Assembly (NCBI RefSeq): GCF_017876755.1
Contig: NZ_JAGIOO010000001.1
Span: forward strand, 2,728,001-2,792,000
Direction: 5' to 3'
Source: Crossiella equi
GTDB taxonomy: Bacteria; Actinomycetota; Actinomycetes; Mycobacteriales; Pseudonocardiaceae
DNA: 64,000 nucleotides
The notes under the pieces were generated by a model, which was given only the letters and a program-made list of their open reading frames with translations, did no database searches and was not told where the DNA came from. Of this stretch, positions 26,760 to 37,072 are shown piece after piece (the stretch's first letter is position 1; the number at the start of each line of letters is the position of its first letter). The translations under genes and the position numbers were made by a program.

Positions 26760-28277
26760 GTGAGCGAACGGGTTGACGACCGCATCGACGACGACGCCAG
26801 GACCCTGGCGCGGCTGGGTTACCGCCAAGAGCTCAAACGGACCTGGAGCGGCTTCTCCAACTTCGCCATCTCCTTCTCGATCATCTCGATCCTGTCCGGC
26901 TGCCTGACCACCTTCGGACAGGCCTGGAACAACGGCGGACCGGTCGCCATCAGCTGGGGCTGGCCGGTGATCTCGGCGTTCATCCTCGTCATCGGGCTGT
27001 GCATGGCCGAGCTGGTCTCCGCCTTCCCCACCGCGGGCGGCATCTACTGGTGGGCCTCGAAACTGGGCAAGCCCGTCCACGGCTGGTTCACCGGCTGGCT
27101 CAACCTGGTCGGCCTGATCGCGGTCACCGCCTCCGTCGACTACGGCTGCGCCACGTTCCTCTCGTTCTTCCTGTCCCTGGTCGACCCCACCTGGGAGGGC
27201 ACGCTCGGGCAGGTCTTCGTCCTCTTCGTCATCGTGCTGGCCCTGCACGCCCTGATCAACATCTTCGGCAGCCACCTGGTGGCCCTGCTGAACAACGTCT
27301 CGGTGTACTGGCACGTGGCCGGGGTGGTCGCGATCGTGGCGATCCTGGCCCTGGCCCCCACCGAGCACCAGAGCTTCGCCTTCGTCTTCACCGAGCGCAT
27401 CAACAACTCCGGCTTCGCCGACGGCTCGTACTGGTTCTACGTGCTGCCGCTGGGCTTCCTGCTCACCCAGTACACGATCACCGGCTTCGACGCCTGCGCG
27501 CACGTCTCCGAGGAGACCAAGGGCGCGGCCCGCACCGCCGCCCGCGGCATCTGGCAGTCCATCCTGTACTCGGCCATCGGCGGCTGGATCCTGTTGCTGG
27601 CCTTCCTGTTCGCCGCCACGCACGTCGAGGAGATCAACCAGAAGGCCGGGTTCATCGGCTCGGTGATCACCACCGCGCTGGACTCCAACCTGGCCGTGGT
27701 CGTGGTCGGCATCTCCGCCATCGGCCAGTTCTTCTGCGGCATGAGCTGTGTGACCAGCACCTCGCGCATGGCCTACGCGTTCAGCCGGGACGGCGCCGTG
27801 CCCGGCCACCGGCTGTGGTCCCGGCTCAACGCCCGCCGGGTACCGGTGAACGCGGTGATCGGTGCCTGCGTGGCCGGGCTCGTGCTGACCCTGCCCGCGC
27901 TGTACAAAAGCTCCGCAGGGGTGCCGACCGCCTTCTACGCCGTGGTGTCGGTGGCGGTGATCGGGCTGTACCTGGCGTTCCTCATCCCGATCGCGCTGCG
28001 CCTGCGGGCCGGGGCCGCCTTCACGCCCGGGCCGTGGACGCTCGGCCGCCACTACAAGTGGATGTGCTGGGTGGCCATCGTCGAGATCGTCGTGGTCTCG
28101 GTGTACTTCGTCCTGCCGACCGTGCCCGCCGGGGTGCCCGGGGCCGAGGACTTCAGCTGGACCGCGGTCAACTACGCGCCCCTGGCCGTCGGCGGGCTGG
28201 TGCTGCTGATCGCGGTGTGGTGGTTCGCCTCGGCCCGGCACTGGTTCACCGGGCCGAAGCGGTCCCTGGAGATCTAG
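26760..28277 (+). CDS. amino acid permease, APC superfamily (GABA/choline-type)
   Basis: A 505-residue transporter with about 12 membrane segments. GGAGG precedes GTG 26760. The N-terminal family signature ISILSGCLTTFGQAWNNGGP near residue 45 and FPTAGGIYWWASKLGKP near 87 mark the amino acid-choline transporter group; GFDACAHVSEETKGAARTA near 246 and SRDGAVPGHRLWSRL near 343 are also typical. It would import an amino acid or amine by cation symport. Its stop overlaps the convergent phosphatase gene by 4 bases. No neighbour fixes the substrate. Confidence 0.9.
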   Translation: MSERVDDRIDDDARTLARLGYRQELKRTWSGFSNFAISFSIISILSGCLTTFGQAWNNGGPVAISWGWPVISAFILVIGLCMAELVSAFPTAGGIYWWASKLGKPVHGWFTGWLNLVGLIAVTASVDYGCATFLSFFLSLVDPTWEGTLGQVFVLFVIVLALHALINIFGSHLVALLNNVSVYWHVAGVVAIVAILALAPTEHQSFAFVFTERINNSGFADGSYWFYVLPLGFLLTQYTITGFDACAHVSEETKGAARTAARGIWQSILYSAIGGWILLLAFLFAATHVEEINQKAGFIGSVITTALDSNLAVVVVGISAIGQFFCGMSCVTSTSRMAYAFSRDGAVPGHRLWSRLNARRVPVNAVIGACVAGLVLTLPALYKSSAGVPTAFYAVVSVAVIGLYLAFLIPIALRLRAGAAFTPGPWTLGRHYKWMCWVAIVEIVVVSVYFVLPTVPAGVPGAEDFSWTAVNYAPLAVGGLVLLIAVWWFASARHWFTGPKRSLEI

Positions 28278-28978
28278 GCGACGAACCGCTCGACCCAGCG
28301 GTCGACCTCGGCCTCGGTGGCACCGTGCGCGAGCAGCCAGCCGCGCACCCCGCACTCGTGGGACTCCAGCGCGTTCAGCACGCCCTCGATGGCCTCCGCC
28401 GGGGCGGCCAGCAGGTGGCGCATGGCCACCAGCTGCTCCTCGGTGGGCTCCGGGCGGTTCAGCGCGACCGAGAGCCGCCGCATCAGGCCGGGCATGTTGG
28501 TCTCGGTGAGCACGTAGTCGGCGACGATCCGCTCGCGCGCCACCCCGGCCAGGGCCAGCAGCAGCGCCACCGACACCCCGGTGCGGTCCTTGCCGACCGA
28601 GCAGTGCACCAGCACCGGGCCGGGCGCGGCCCCGGCCAGGCGGACCACGTCCACCAGGCCCTGCGCCGACTCCGCCAGCAGCCGCCGGTACAGGCCCGCC
28701 AGGTCGATCGAGGCCGGGTCCGTGGTGGCGGCTTGCACGACCAGGTCCAGCATCGGGATGCGGTGCACCCGCGTGCCGTCGGCGGTGAGCGGGTGCTCGG
28801 GCAGGCCCTCGCCGCTGCCGCGCAGGTCCAGCACCACCGCGGGCGGCCAGCCCGGCAGGTCCGGCAGGGCATCGCCCGCGAGAGGCGCCTCGCTGCGGAA
28901 GAGCACACCGGGGCGGGTGGTGCCCGTGGCCGTGGGCAGACCGCCCAGGTCGCGGGCGTTGGTCAGGCTGGACGTCAT
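28274..28978 (-). CDS. tyrosine/dual-specificity protein phosphatase (Y_phosphatase3 type)
   Basis: A 234-residue cysteine phosphatase. The P-loop [10 protein letters not shown] near residues 126-135 has the nucleophilic Cys and the phosphate-binding Arg; the N-terminal NARDLGG and [12 protein letters not shown] segments are standard for this actinobacterial group related to MptpB. It could act on phosphotyrosine or phosphoinositides. ATG 28978 has TAGGTT (minus strand) six bases upstream and no Shine-Dalgarno sequence, so it is likely leaderless. It is convergent with the permease and divergent from the fumarase gene. Confidence 0.9.
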   Translation of the reverse strand: MTSSLTNARDLGGLPTATGTTRPGVLFRSEAPLAGDALPDLPGWPPAVVLDLRGSGEGLPEHPLTADGTRVHRIPMLDLVVQAATTDPASIDLAGLYRRLLAESAQGLVDVVRLAGAAPGPVLVHCSVGKDRTGVSVALLLALAGVARERIVADYVLTETNMPGLMRRLSVALNRPEPTEEQLVAMRHLLAAPAEAIEGVLNALESHECGVRGWLLAHGATEAEVDRWVERFVA

Positions 28979-29097
28979 GCGGCCAACCTACGCGGCCCCG
29001 CGATCCGGACGCGGATCACACCCGGTCCGCGGGGGCCGGTAGCGGCCGACGCGGTAAGTTCGGCAGATACCCGAAAACCGCTGGCAAGGGAGCCCGC

Positions 29098-30759
<1,662 letters not shown>

Positions 30760-30786
30760 TACCGCTTCATCACCGATTGTGAGCTC

Positions 30787-31824
30787 ATGGCAACGTACGC
30801 ACTGCTGATCCTGCCCGCGTTCAACCGGGTGTACGCGGAGTCCGCGATCCGGCTGACCCGCACCGAGCTGGCGGTGTTCGGCCAGGCGGCGTTGCACAGC
30901 GAGATCGACCAGGTGGAGGAGCGGGAGCTGGGTGGCGTCCCGTACGTCACCTTCGAGGCCGGGCAGCTGGACGAGTACGACATCGCCCTGCTGTCCAACC
31001 TCTCCTCGGTCTACGCGCTGTTCCAGGTCGAGGGTGAGCTGCTGCGGCCACTGGCCGTGCGGCCCCTCGACCGGTTCAGCAGCGACCTGCTGACCATCCA
31101 GAAGTACTCGGGCAAGACCAACGAGCACTTCACCAAGCTGCTGCTCAACGTCACCCTGCTCGCGCGCAGCCAGCCCGAGGAGTTCCTCGGCGAGCGGCTG
31201 GCCGTCTTCGACCCGATGTGCGGGCGGGGCACCACGCTCAACCAGGCCCTGATGTACGGCCACGACGCCTACGGCATGGACCTGGACGGCAAGGACTTCG
31301 ACGCCTACGCGCAGTTCCTCAAGATCTGGCTCAAGGACCACCGGATCAAGCACCAGCACGAGGTCACCCCGATCCGGCGGGACAAGGCGCTCATCGGCAA
31401 GCGGCTGAGCGTGAAACTGGGCCAGACCAAGGAGATGTACAAGGCCGGGGACGTGAACCTGCTGTCGGTGGTCAACGCCGACACCGTGCGCAGCCGCGAG
31501 TTCTTCCGCGCCGAGACCGTGGACGCGATCGTCACCGACGCGCCCTACGGCGTGCAGCACGGCTCGCGCCCCACCGCGCGGGCGCTCTCCCGCAGCCCCC
31601 TGGAGCTGCTGCGCGCGGCGGTGCCCGGCTGGAGCCAGGTGCTGCGGCCCGGCGGCGCGATGGGCATCTCCTGGAACACGCACGTGGCCGACCGGGACGC
31701 GCTGCTGAAGGTGCTGGCGGACAACGGTCTCGAGCCGCTGGACGAGGGCCCGTGGCGCGAGTTCGAGCACCGGGTCGACTCCTCGATCATCCGCGACCTC
31801 GTGGTGGCCCGGAAACCCGGCTGA
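30787..31824 (+). CDS. TRM11/TrmG10-like SAM-dependent methyltransferase
   Basis: A 345-residue protein. The N-terminal 140 residues resemble the pre-catalytic (THUMP/ferredoxin-like) part of tRNA guanosine methyltransferases (LLILPAFNRVYAESAIRLTR). The Rossmann domain has FDPMCGRGTTLNQALMYG near 140, GMDLDGKDFDAYAQ near 160 and the catalytic VTDAPYGVQHGSR near 249; D-x-P-Y is typical of N2-guanine methylation. Position-10 tRNA methylation is the obvious guess. The gene follows fumarase by 27 bases with a weak ribosome site, possibly in one transcript. Confidence 0.8.
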   Translation: MATYALLILPAFNRVYAESAIRLTRTELAVFGQAALHSEIDQVEERELGGVPYVTFEAGQLDEYDIALLSNLSSVYALFQVEGELLRPLAVRPLDRFSSDLLTIQKYSGKTNEHFTKLLLNVTLLARSQPEEFLGERLAVFDPMCGRGTTLNQALMYGHDAYGMDLDGKDFDAYAQFLKIWLKDHRIKHQHEVTPIRRDKALIGKRLSVKLGQTKEMYKAGDVNLLSVVNADTVRSREFFRAETVDAIVTDAPYGVQHGSRPTARALSRSPLELLRAAVPGWSQVLRPGGAMGISWNTHVADRDALLKVLADNGLEPLDEGPWREFEHRVDSSIIRDLVVARKPG

Positions 31825-31855
31825 GTCCACAGCGGACAGCGTTCATACTGGCGCG

Positions 31856-33085
31856 GTGGACAACGGCTTCCCGCGCTACCCGTGGCTGCCCCGCGGCGCC
31901 CGCTCGCTCGGCATCGGCGACCCCCTGCCCGTGGCGGGCGGGCGGTACTTCGTGCTCGCGGTGGCCACCCTGGTGCTGCTCGGCAACCCGGTGCTGCTGC
32001 CCTGGTGGGCGGTGCTGGCGGTGCTGGCCGGGCTCGCGCTGCTGACCACGGTGACCGTGGCCTGCTCCCGGGCGCCGCAGTACCCGACCATGTGGCTGGT
32101 CACCGAGCCCGAGCGGATCGGCGTGGTGCACGCGGGCAACCCGGGCGACCCGGAACCGGGCACGGTGACGTGGCTGGCGCGGGCGGAGACCTCGCTGCGC
32201 CAGGGGTCCTGGGCGGGCGCGGCCGAGGAGGCGTACGGGCGCTACCTGGACGCCGCGGGGGCCGCACCGACCGAGCAGGTGCCGGACCCCGGCGAGGAGG
32301 AGGACGAGGACGAGGCGCCCGCGCTGCCCGGCTACGTGCTGTGGGACTCGCGGGGCGCGGCGGTGGTGCACCACCACCAGGCGGACTCCGCCGCCGTCCG
32401 GTCCCTGTTCGACGAGCTCGACGTGCTGCGGGACCAGCTGCCCGCACCGCGCCGCACCCCCTTGGCGACCCGGGTGAACTTCGACGACGCCCGCGCCCTG
32501 GTCCGGGTGGGGGCGGCGCCCGCGCACCGCGTGGAAGCGGCCTTCGGCGGGTACGCGCGGCAGACCGAGATCGACGTGCTGCTCGACCTTGGTCTGCCGC
32601 GCGGTTTCCCGTCCGTGCTGGACACCCTGCCGCCCGCCGAGGTGCGCGCCCTGCCGGTGGCCGACCGCCTCGCGGTGCTGCGCGAGGAGGTGGTCGTGCA
32701 GGGCGGGCGGGACCTCGCCTGGGAACGGGCGAGGGGTACCGGCGCACCGATCAGTCCGGAGTGGACGGAGCAGTGGCTGGCCCGCCTGGACGCACTGGGC
32801 GCGGCGCCCGGAACAGCCCCTGCGCTGGTTCCGGGTGCCTGGCCCGAGGTGGGCGTGACCGCACGGGTGGCGCTGCTCGTGTTGGCGAGCGGCACCGATC
32901 TGTCCGCCCGGCCGGTCCGGGCGGAGCTGGAAAGCCTGGGGATCCCCGGGGAGGCCGCGACCGAGCGGCTGTCCTGGGGTCCGCGTCGCGGGTTGTGGCT
33001 CGCGGTGGACAAGGTGGTGCTCGGTGGCTGCTACCTCGCCGGGATCACCGCGGTGGCCGTGTTCGTGCACTGGCTCGGCTCCTGA
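31856..33085 (+). CDS. conserved hypothetical protein with N- and C-terminal membrane segments
   Basis: A 409-residue protein. Two hydrophobic segments (YFVLAVATLVLLGNPVLL, VLAVLAGLALLTTVTVA) lie at about 29-67 and one at the C-terminus (GCYLAGITAVAVFVHWLG), with a soluble domain of over 300 residues between them that contains an acidic run (PGEEEDEDEAP) near 143. No catalytic motif stands out. GTG 31856 has CATACT (31844-31849) six bases upstream and no Shine-Dalgarno sequence. The topology places the large domain on one side of the membrane. Function unknown. Confidence 0.7.
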   Translation: MDNGFPRYPWLPRGARSLGIGDPLPVAGGRYFVLAVATLVLLGNPVLLPWWAVLAVLAGLALLTTVTVACSRAPQYPTMWLVTEPERIGVVHAGNPGDPEPGTVTWLARAETSLRQGSWAGAAEEAYGRYLDAAGAAPTEQVPDPGEEEDEDEAPALPGYVLWDSRGAAVVHHHQADSAAVRSLFDELDVLRDQLPAPRRTPLATRVNFDDARALVRVGAAPAHRVEAAFGGYARQTEIDVLLDLGLPRGFPSVLDTLPPAEVRALPVADRLAVLREEVVVQGGRDLAWERARGTGAPISPEWTEQWLARLDALGAAPGTAPALVPGAWPEVGVTARVALLVLASGTDLSARPVRAELESLGIPGEAATERLSWGPRRGLWLAVDKVVLGGCYLAGITAVAVFVHWLGS

Positions 33086-33117
33086 GCGCCGGGCTCCTGG
33101 GCGCCGAGCCAGTGCAC
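33065..33117. terminator. bidirectional hairpin between convergent genes
   Basis: GTGCACTGGCTCGGC (33065-33079) is the exact reverse complement of 33103-33117; the loop is 23 bases. The left arm encodes the last residues (VHWLG) of the upstream gene, and the right arm ends five bases before the stop of the convergent lipoprotein gene. Confidence 0.85.
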
Positions 33118-33122
33118 CGGGC

Positions 33123-33578
33123 TCACTTGGTCTCCTGCTTCTCCGTGACGGCCACCGTGCGCTCGCCCAGGGGCTTGTCCAGCTTCACGGTCACCGGCGG
33201 GAAACGCAGGTCCATCGTGCACGCCTCGGCCTTGGCCGGGGTGGTCTCGATGAGCAGGATCTTGACGGTCTTCTCGTCCTGCCCGGTGAGTTCGGCGCGC
33301 ACCTTGCTGCAGCCGCCCTCCTTCCCGAACGTGCCGACCACCGACCCGTCACCCTCGGTCCAGACCCGCTTGGGCTGGTCCTCGGGCAGGGCGGACAGGT
33401 CCGTCTGCGTCTTGGGCAGCGGCTTGCCGCCGGGCGGTGCTTCCGGCTCCTGAGGGTTCTCCGACGTCGGCGGCGGCGGGGGCGGCGGACCGCCCAGACC
33501 CGCGGTGGGCTCGGCACAGGCGCTCAGTGCCAGCACCAGCGCCGCCCCGGCGCCGACCATGTTTGCCAGTCGTCTCAT
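33123..33578 (-). CDS. small lipoprotein, unknown function
   Basis: A 151-residue secreted lipoprotein from ATG 33578. The signal peptide (NMVGAGAALVLALSAC) ends in the lipobox LSAC near residue 20, followed by a Pro-rich stalk (GGPPPPPPPTSENPQEPEAP). The C-terminal 90 residues have alternating hydrophobic strands and two cysteines (GGCSKVRAEL and EACTMDLRF), likely a disulfide-linked beta domain. Domain family not recognised. It is downstream of the aldarate operon but separated by a strong hairpin. Confidence 0.75.
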   Translation of the reverse strand: MRRLANMVGAGAALVLALSACAEPTAGLGGPPPPPPPTSENPQEPEAPPGGKPLPKTQTDLSALPEDQPKRVWTEGDGSVVGTFGKEGGCSKVRAELTGQDEKTVKILLIETTPAKAEACTMDLRFPPVTVKLDKPLGERTVAVTEKQETK

Positions 33579-33640
33579 GCTCAGAAGGACGGACCGCGGG
33601 GTGCGACGGGTTGCACGGGATTTTTCCCGGATCTGAACAG

Positions 33641-33681
33641 CCATGGGACTGGCCGCCCGGCAGGAGCGGCCAGTCCCATGG
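33641..33681. terminator. strong hairpin terminator at the end of the aldarate operon
   Basis: CCATGGGACTGGCCGC (33641-33656) and its exact reverse complement (33666-33681) form a 16-bp stem with a 9-base loop, 26 bases after the stop of the TIM-barrel gene on the minus strand. Confidence 0.9.
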
Positions 33682-33706
33682 CATCGCTGAAGCAGGTTTC
33701 GGGGCG

Positions 33707-34855
33707 CTACCTCAGCGAGCCCAGTGCCTCCCGGACCATGTCCAGGCGGGCGCCGGAGGCCAGTCCGGCGTGGTACAGGTGGAACTCCTCGACCCCGGCC
33801 GAGGCCAGCGCGGACAGCTCGGCGCGCAGCGCGGAGGAGTCGACCGGCTTGGGCGGCAGCGCGAGCACGTAGCCCGCGATGCGCGTACCGGGCGCCAGCT
33901 TCCGCAGCGCCTCGATGCCCGGGATGCTCGCCTCCGGGCCGGGCCAGCACATGGCCACCAGCGCGTCGACCTCGACACCCAGCTCGGGCGCGGCGGTGGC
34001 GAACGGGCCGGTGCCCCAGCGGTCGGCGTTGGCGTGCAGGATCACCCGTGCGCCCGGTGCCAGGGTGCGCACCTCGTTCACCAACAGCGCACGCAGTTCC
34101 GCGACCACCCCGGTGCGCACGGCGGCCAGGGCGTCGGCCAGGTCCTGGCCGAGCGCGGCCTCCACGCTGTCCGGCTCGCCCGCGTCCACCGCGCGGGTCA
34201 CCGCGCCCCGGGCGTCGTCGACGTCGACGCCCGCCGCGGTGTACCGATCCTCGCAGGCGCGGCAGAAGCAGATCGACAGCAGCGCCTGGCGGACCTTGCC
34301 CCAGTCCCCGCCCTCGGTCTTCTCGTGGTGCCCGCCGTGGAAGAAGCCCAGCGGCCCGCAGGCCTCCAGCACCACACCGTCCGGGCGGCCCTGGCCGACC
34401 ACCTCGCGCACCAGGGTCAGCGCGTACTCCACGACCTCCGGCTGCGTGGTGCACAGCGCGTAGGGATAGCTGTCGCCGAAGGCGTTGCGCACCACCAGGT
34501 CCGGCGCGAGGTCGCCGAGTCGGCTGGAGTGGGTGAGCACGGTCCAGGCGTAGACCGGCAGACCCGCGGCCTTGAGCGCGTCGCGGGCGGCGCCGTAGGA
34601 GTCCGGACCGTCCACCCAGGACGGTGCGGCCGGGACGAGCCTGCGCCCGGACCAGGCTTGTTCGCGCACGGGCACGTACAGGGCGGCGTGCCGGGCGTCG
34701 ACGAGGCGGTGCTCCGGGTGCAGCGGGGTGGCGGCCCGCACGGTGTGGTAGCTGGCGGCCAGGGCCACCGCGTCCACACCGAGCCCGGCGATCCGCGCCG
34801 CGGCGGCCGGGTCGCCGATGATGTCCCACGGGTAGACGTGGGCGACGGACTTCAC
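33707..34855 (-). CDS. putative TIM-barrel glycoside-hydrolase-like protein coupled to glucarate dehydratase
   Basis: A 382-residue soluble protein without signal peptide. GTG 34855 overlaps the gudD stop by 4 bases. The pattern of strands and helices suggests a TIM barrel: AHVYPWDIIG and GVDAVALAASYHT at the start, LPVYAWTVLTHSS, DGVVLEACGPLGFFHGGHHEKTE near 183, LLSICFCRACEDRY near 212, VILHANADRWG near 272 and IAGYVLALPP near 325. FCxxC followed by helix is seen in hypothetical glycosyl hydrolase (GHL6-like) families, and Glu/His near 190 could be catalytic. I cannot name the family with certainty. Its place suggests work on uronate- or aldarate-containing compounds. Confidence 0.65.
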   Translation of the reverse strand: MKSVAHVYPWDIIGDPAAAARIAGLGVDAVALAASYHTVRAATPLHPEHRLVDARHAALYVPVREQAWSGRRLVPAAPSWVDGPDSYGAARDALKAAGLPVYAWTVLTHSSRLGDLAPDLVVRNAFGDSYPYALCTTQPEVVEYALTLVREVVGQGRPDGVVLEACGPLGFFHGGHHEKTEGGDWGKVRQALLSICFCRACEDRYTAAGVDVDDARGAVTRAVDAGEPDSVEAALGQDLADALAAVRTGVVAELRALLVNEVRTLAPGARVILHANADRWGTGPFATAAPELGVEVDALVAMCWPGPEASIPGIEALRKLAPGTRIAGYVLALPPKPVDSSALRAELSALASAGVEEFHLYHAGLASGARLDMVREALGSLR

Positions 34856-36123
34856 CACCGGGGACGCTTCCTCTCGTAGTCGGGCTGGAACTTCCGCATG
34901 TAGCCGGTGTCGTCGCGCACGGTCAGACCGCACTTGACGAAGTTCTCGTGCAGGCGGGCCAGCTGGTCGCGGTCCAGCGAGATGCCCAGGCCGGGGCCGT
35001 CGGGCACGCGCATCGAACCGTCCACGAAGGACACCGCACCGGGTTCGATGACCTCGTCCTGGGCGTTCCACGGGTAGTGCGTGTCGCAGGCGTAGGTCAG
35101 GTTCGGCGTGGCGGCGGCCAGGTGCGTCATCGCGACCAGGCTGATGCCCAGGTGCGAGTTGGAGTGCATGGACAGGCCGATGCCGAAGGTGTCGCAGATG
35201 GCGCCGAGGTGCCGGGAGCGGGTCAGGCCGCCCCAGTAGTGGTGGTCGGACAGGATGACCTGCACCGCGTCCTTGGCCACCGCCTCGGGCAGCTGGTCGA
35301 AGGAGACCACGCACATGTTGGTGGCCAACGGCATCGAGGCCTGCTTGGCCACCTCGGACATGCCGTTGATGCCGGGGGTGGGGTCCTCCAGGTACTCCAG
35401 GACGCCGTCCAGCTCCTTGGCCACGCGCAGCGAGGTCGGCACCGACCAGGCGCAGTTCGGGTCGATGCGCAGCGGGTGCTCGGGGAAGGCCTCGCGCAGG
35501 GCGTGGATCGCGGCGATCTCCTCGTCGGGCTCGAACACGCCGCCCTTGAGCTTGATCGAGCCGAAGCCGTACTCCGCCACCATCTTCCGCGTCTGCGCGA
35601 CCATCCCGGCCGGGTCCAGGGCCTCGCCCCACTCGTCCGGCTCGGCCCCGGGGTGCCCGGCCCACTTGTAGAACAGGTAGGCGCTGTAGGGCACCGCGTC
35701 CCGGACCTTGCCGCCGAGCAGGTCGTGCACCGGGCGGCCGAGGATCTTGCCCTGGATGTCCAGGCAGGCCACCTCGAACGGGGAGAACACGCGGTCGACC
35801 GTGCCGCCGGAGGTGAAGTCGCCGGTGAGGCCGTGCTTGTCCGAGCCCGCCACGCCGCCCAGGGACTTCGCCACCGCGGCGTGGATGGCGTTGAGGGCGT
35901 AGACGTCCTGGCCGACGATGAGCGGTACGGCGGCGTCCATGCGGGCCAGGTGCCCGGCGTCGCCGTAGCTCTCGCCGAGGCCGGTGACGCCGTCCTCGGT
36001 CTCGACCTCGACGACCGAGCGCAGCGCCCACGGTTCGTGCACGCCCGCGGAGTTCAGCAGCGGCGGGTCGCGGAAGGCGATCGGGGTGATGGTGACCCGG
36101 CGGATCCGGGTCCCCGCGGTCAC
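34852..36123 (-). CDS. gudD: glucarate dehydratase
   Basis: A 423-residue enolase-superfamily enzyme that dehydrates D-glucarate to 5-keto-4-deoxyglucarate. Key parts: the N-terminal capping residues (VTITPIAFRDPPLLNSAGVH), the KxK base motif in SIKLKGGVF near 191, metal ligands in RIDPNCAW near 224, EDPTPG near 250 and DHHYWGG near 296, and the second base His in SMHSNSHLG near 325. Length is slightly under the E. coli enzyme (446). It overlaps kdgD by 4 bases upstream and the TIM-barrel gene by 4 downstream, all in one operon. Confidence 0.95.
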   Translation of the reverse strand: MTAGTRIRRVTITPIAFRDPPLLNSAGVHEPWALRSVVEVETEDGVTGLGESYGDAGHLARMDAAVPLIVGQDVYALNAIHAAVAKSLGGVAGSDKHGLTGDFTSGGTVDRVFSPFEVACLDIQGKILGRPVHDLLGGKVRDAVPYSAYLFYKWAGHPGAEPDEWGEALDPAGMVAQTRKMVAEYGFGSIKLKGGVFEPDEEIAAIHALREAFPEHPLRIDPNCAWSVPTSLRVAKELDGVLEYLEDPTPGINGMSEVAKQASMPLATNMCVVSFDQLPEAVAKDAVQVILSDHHYWGGLTRSRHLGAICDTFGIGLSMHSNSHLGISLVAMTHLAAATPNLTYACDTHYPWNAQDEVIEPGAVSFVDGSMRVPDGPGLGISLDRDQLARLHENFVKCGLTVRDDTGYMRKFQPDYERKRPRW

Positions 36124-37019
36124 ACCAGCTCCAGTCCGGCGGCCACGATCTCGGCCAGCTCGTCCAGGTGCTCCGGCGCCGGGTCGGTCAGCGGGGCGCG
36201 CACGCCGCCGCAGTCCAGGCCGCGCTGCTTGACCGCGGCCTTGACCAGCGACACCGCGTAGCCCGGGGCCTTGTCGCGCAGGGCGACCAGCGGGCCGTAG
36301 AACCCGGCCAGCAGCGCGTTGACCTTCTCGGTGTTCCCGTCCACGACCGCCTGGTAGAAGGCCAGGGAGATCTCGGGCGCGAAGCAGAACACCGCGGAGG
36401 AGTACAGGTCCACGCCGATGCCCCGGTAGGCGGGCACGGTCATCTCGGCGGTGGGCAGGCCGTTGAAGAACTGGAACGGCTTGTCCACCTCGGCGCGGAC
36501 CGCGAGCACGATGCGCTGCATCAGGTCGAGGTCGCCGCCGCCGTCCTTGAAGCCCACCACGTTCGGGATGTTCGCCACGGCGACCGCGGTCTCCGGGGTG
36601 AACTGCGCGTTGTTGCGCTGGTAGACGATCACCGGCAGGTCGGTGCTGCCCGCGACCTGGCGGACGTACTCCGCGAGGCCCTCGGGCTTGGAGCCGACCA
36701 GGTACGGCGGGAGCAGCAGCAGGCCCTCGGCACCGGCGCGCTTGGCCGCGGCCGCGAACTGCCTGGCCAGCGGCAGCGCGCCGCCGGTACCGGCCAGCAC
36801 CGGCACCCGGCCCGCGGTGGCCTCCACCGCGATCCGCACGACCCGCTCGTACTCCCCCGGTTCCAGCGCGTGGAACTCACCCGTGCCGCAGGCCACGAAC
36901 ACACCACCGGGACCGGCGTCCACTCCGCGCTTGACGTGCTCGGCGAGCACGTCCTCGGCCACCTCGCCGGTCCCGGTGAACGGGGTCACCGGGAAGAACA
37001 ACACTCCATCCAGCTGCAT
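36120..37019 (-). CDS. kdgD: 5-dehydro-4-deoxyglucarate dehydratase
   Basis: A 299-residue DHDPS-family aldolase-fold enzyme that decarboxylates and dehydrates 5-keto-4-deoxyglucarate to 2-oxoglutarate semialdehyde. The Schiff-base Lys158 lies in VVGFKDGGGD, and Tyr133 in IVYQRNN is the proton relay. I chose ATG 37019, which has GTGAGG seven bases upstream; a GTG at 37031 is also in frame. The stop overlaps the gudD start (ATGA). It lies 53 bases after the second permease gene. Confidence 0.93.
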   Translation of the reverse strand: MQLDGVLFFPVTPFTGTGEVAEDVLAEHVKRGVDAGPGGVFVACGTGEFHALEPGEYERVVRIAVEATAGRVPVLAGTGGALPLARQFAAAAKRAGAEGLLLLPPYLVGSKPEGLAEYVRQVAGSTDLPVIVYQRNNAQFTPETAVAVANIPNVVGFKDGGGDLDLMQRIVLAVRAEVDKPFQFFNGLPTAEMTVPAYRGIGVDLYSSAVFCFAPEISLAFYQAVVDGNTEKVNALLAGFYGPLVALRDKAPGYAVSLVKAAVKQRGLDCGGVRAPLTDPAPEHLDELAEIVAAGLELV

Positions 37020-37072
37020 TTTTGACCTCACGACGTCGAGACCGGCGAAAGCGGAAACCCACCCGGGGTTTC

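Noticed and set aside
33707-36031. Single 774-codon frame suggesting a fusion across gudD and the TIM-barrel gene
   Set aside because: The upper part is out of frame with gudD and is low-complexity. The gudD frame has all catalytic motifs and the downstream gene has its own overlapping start at 34855.
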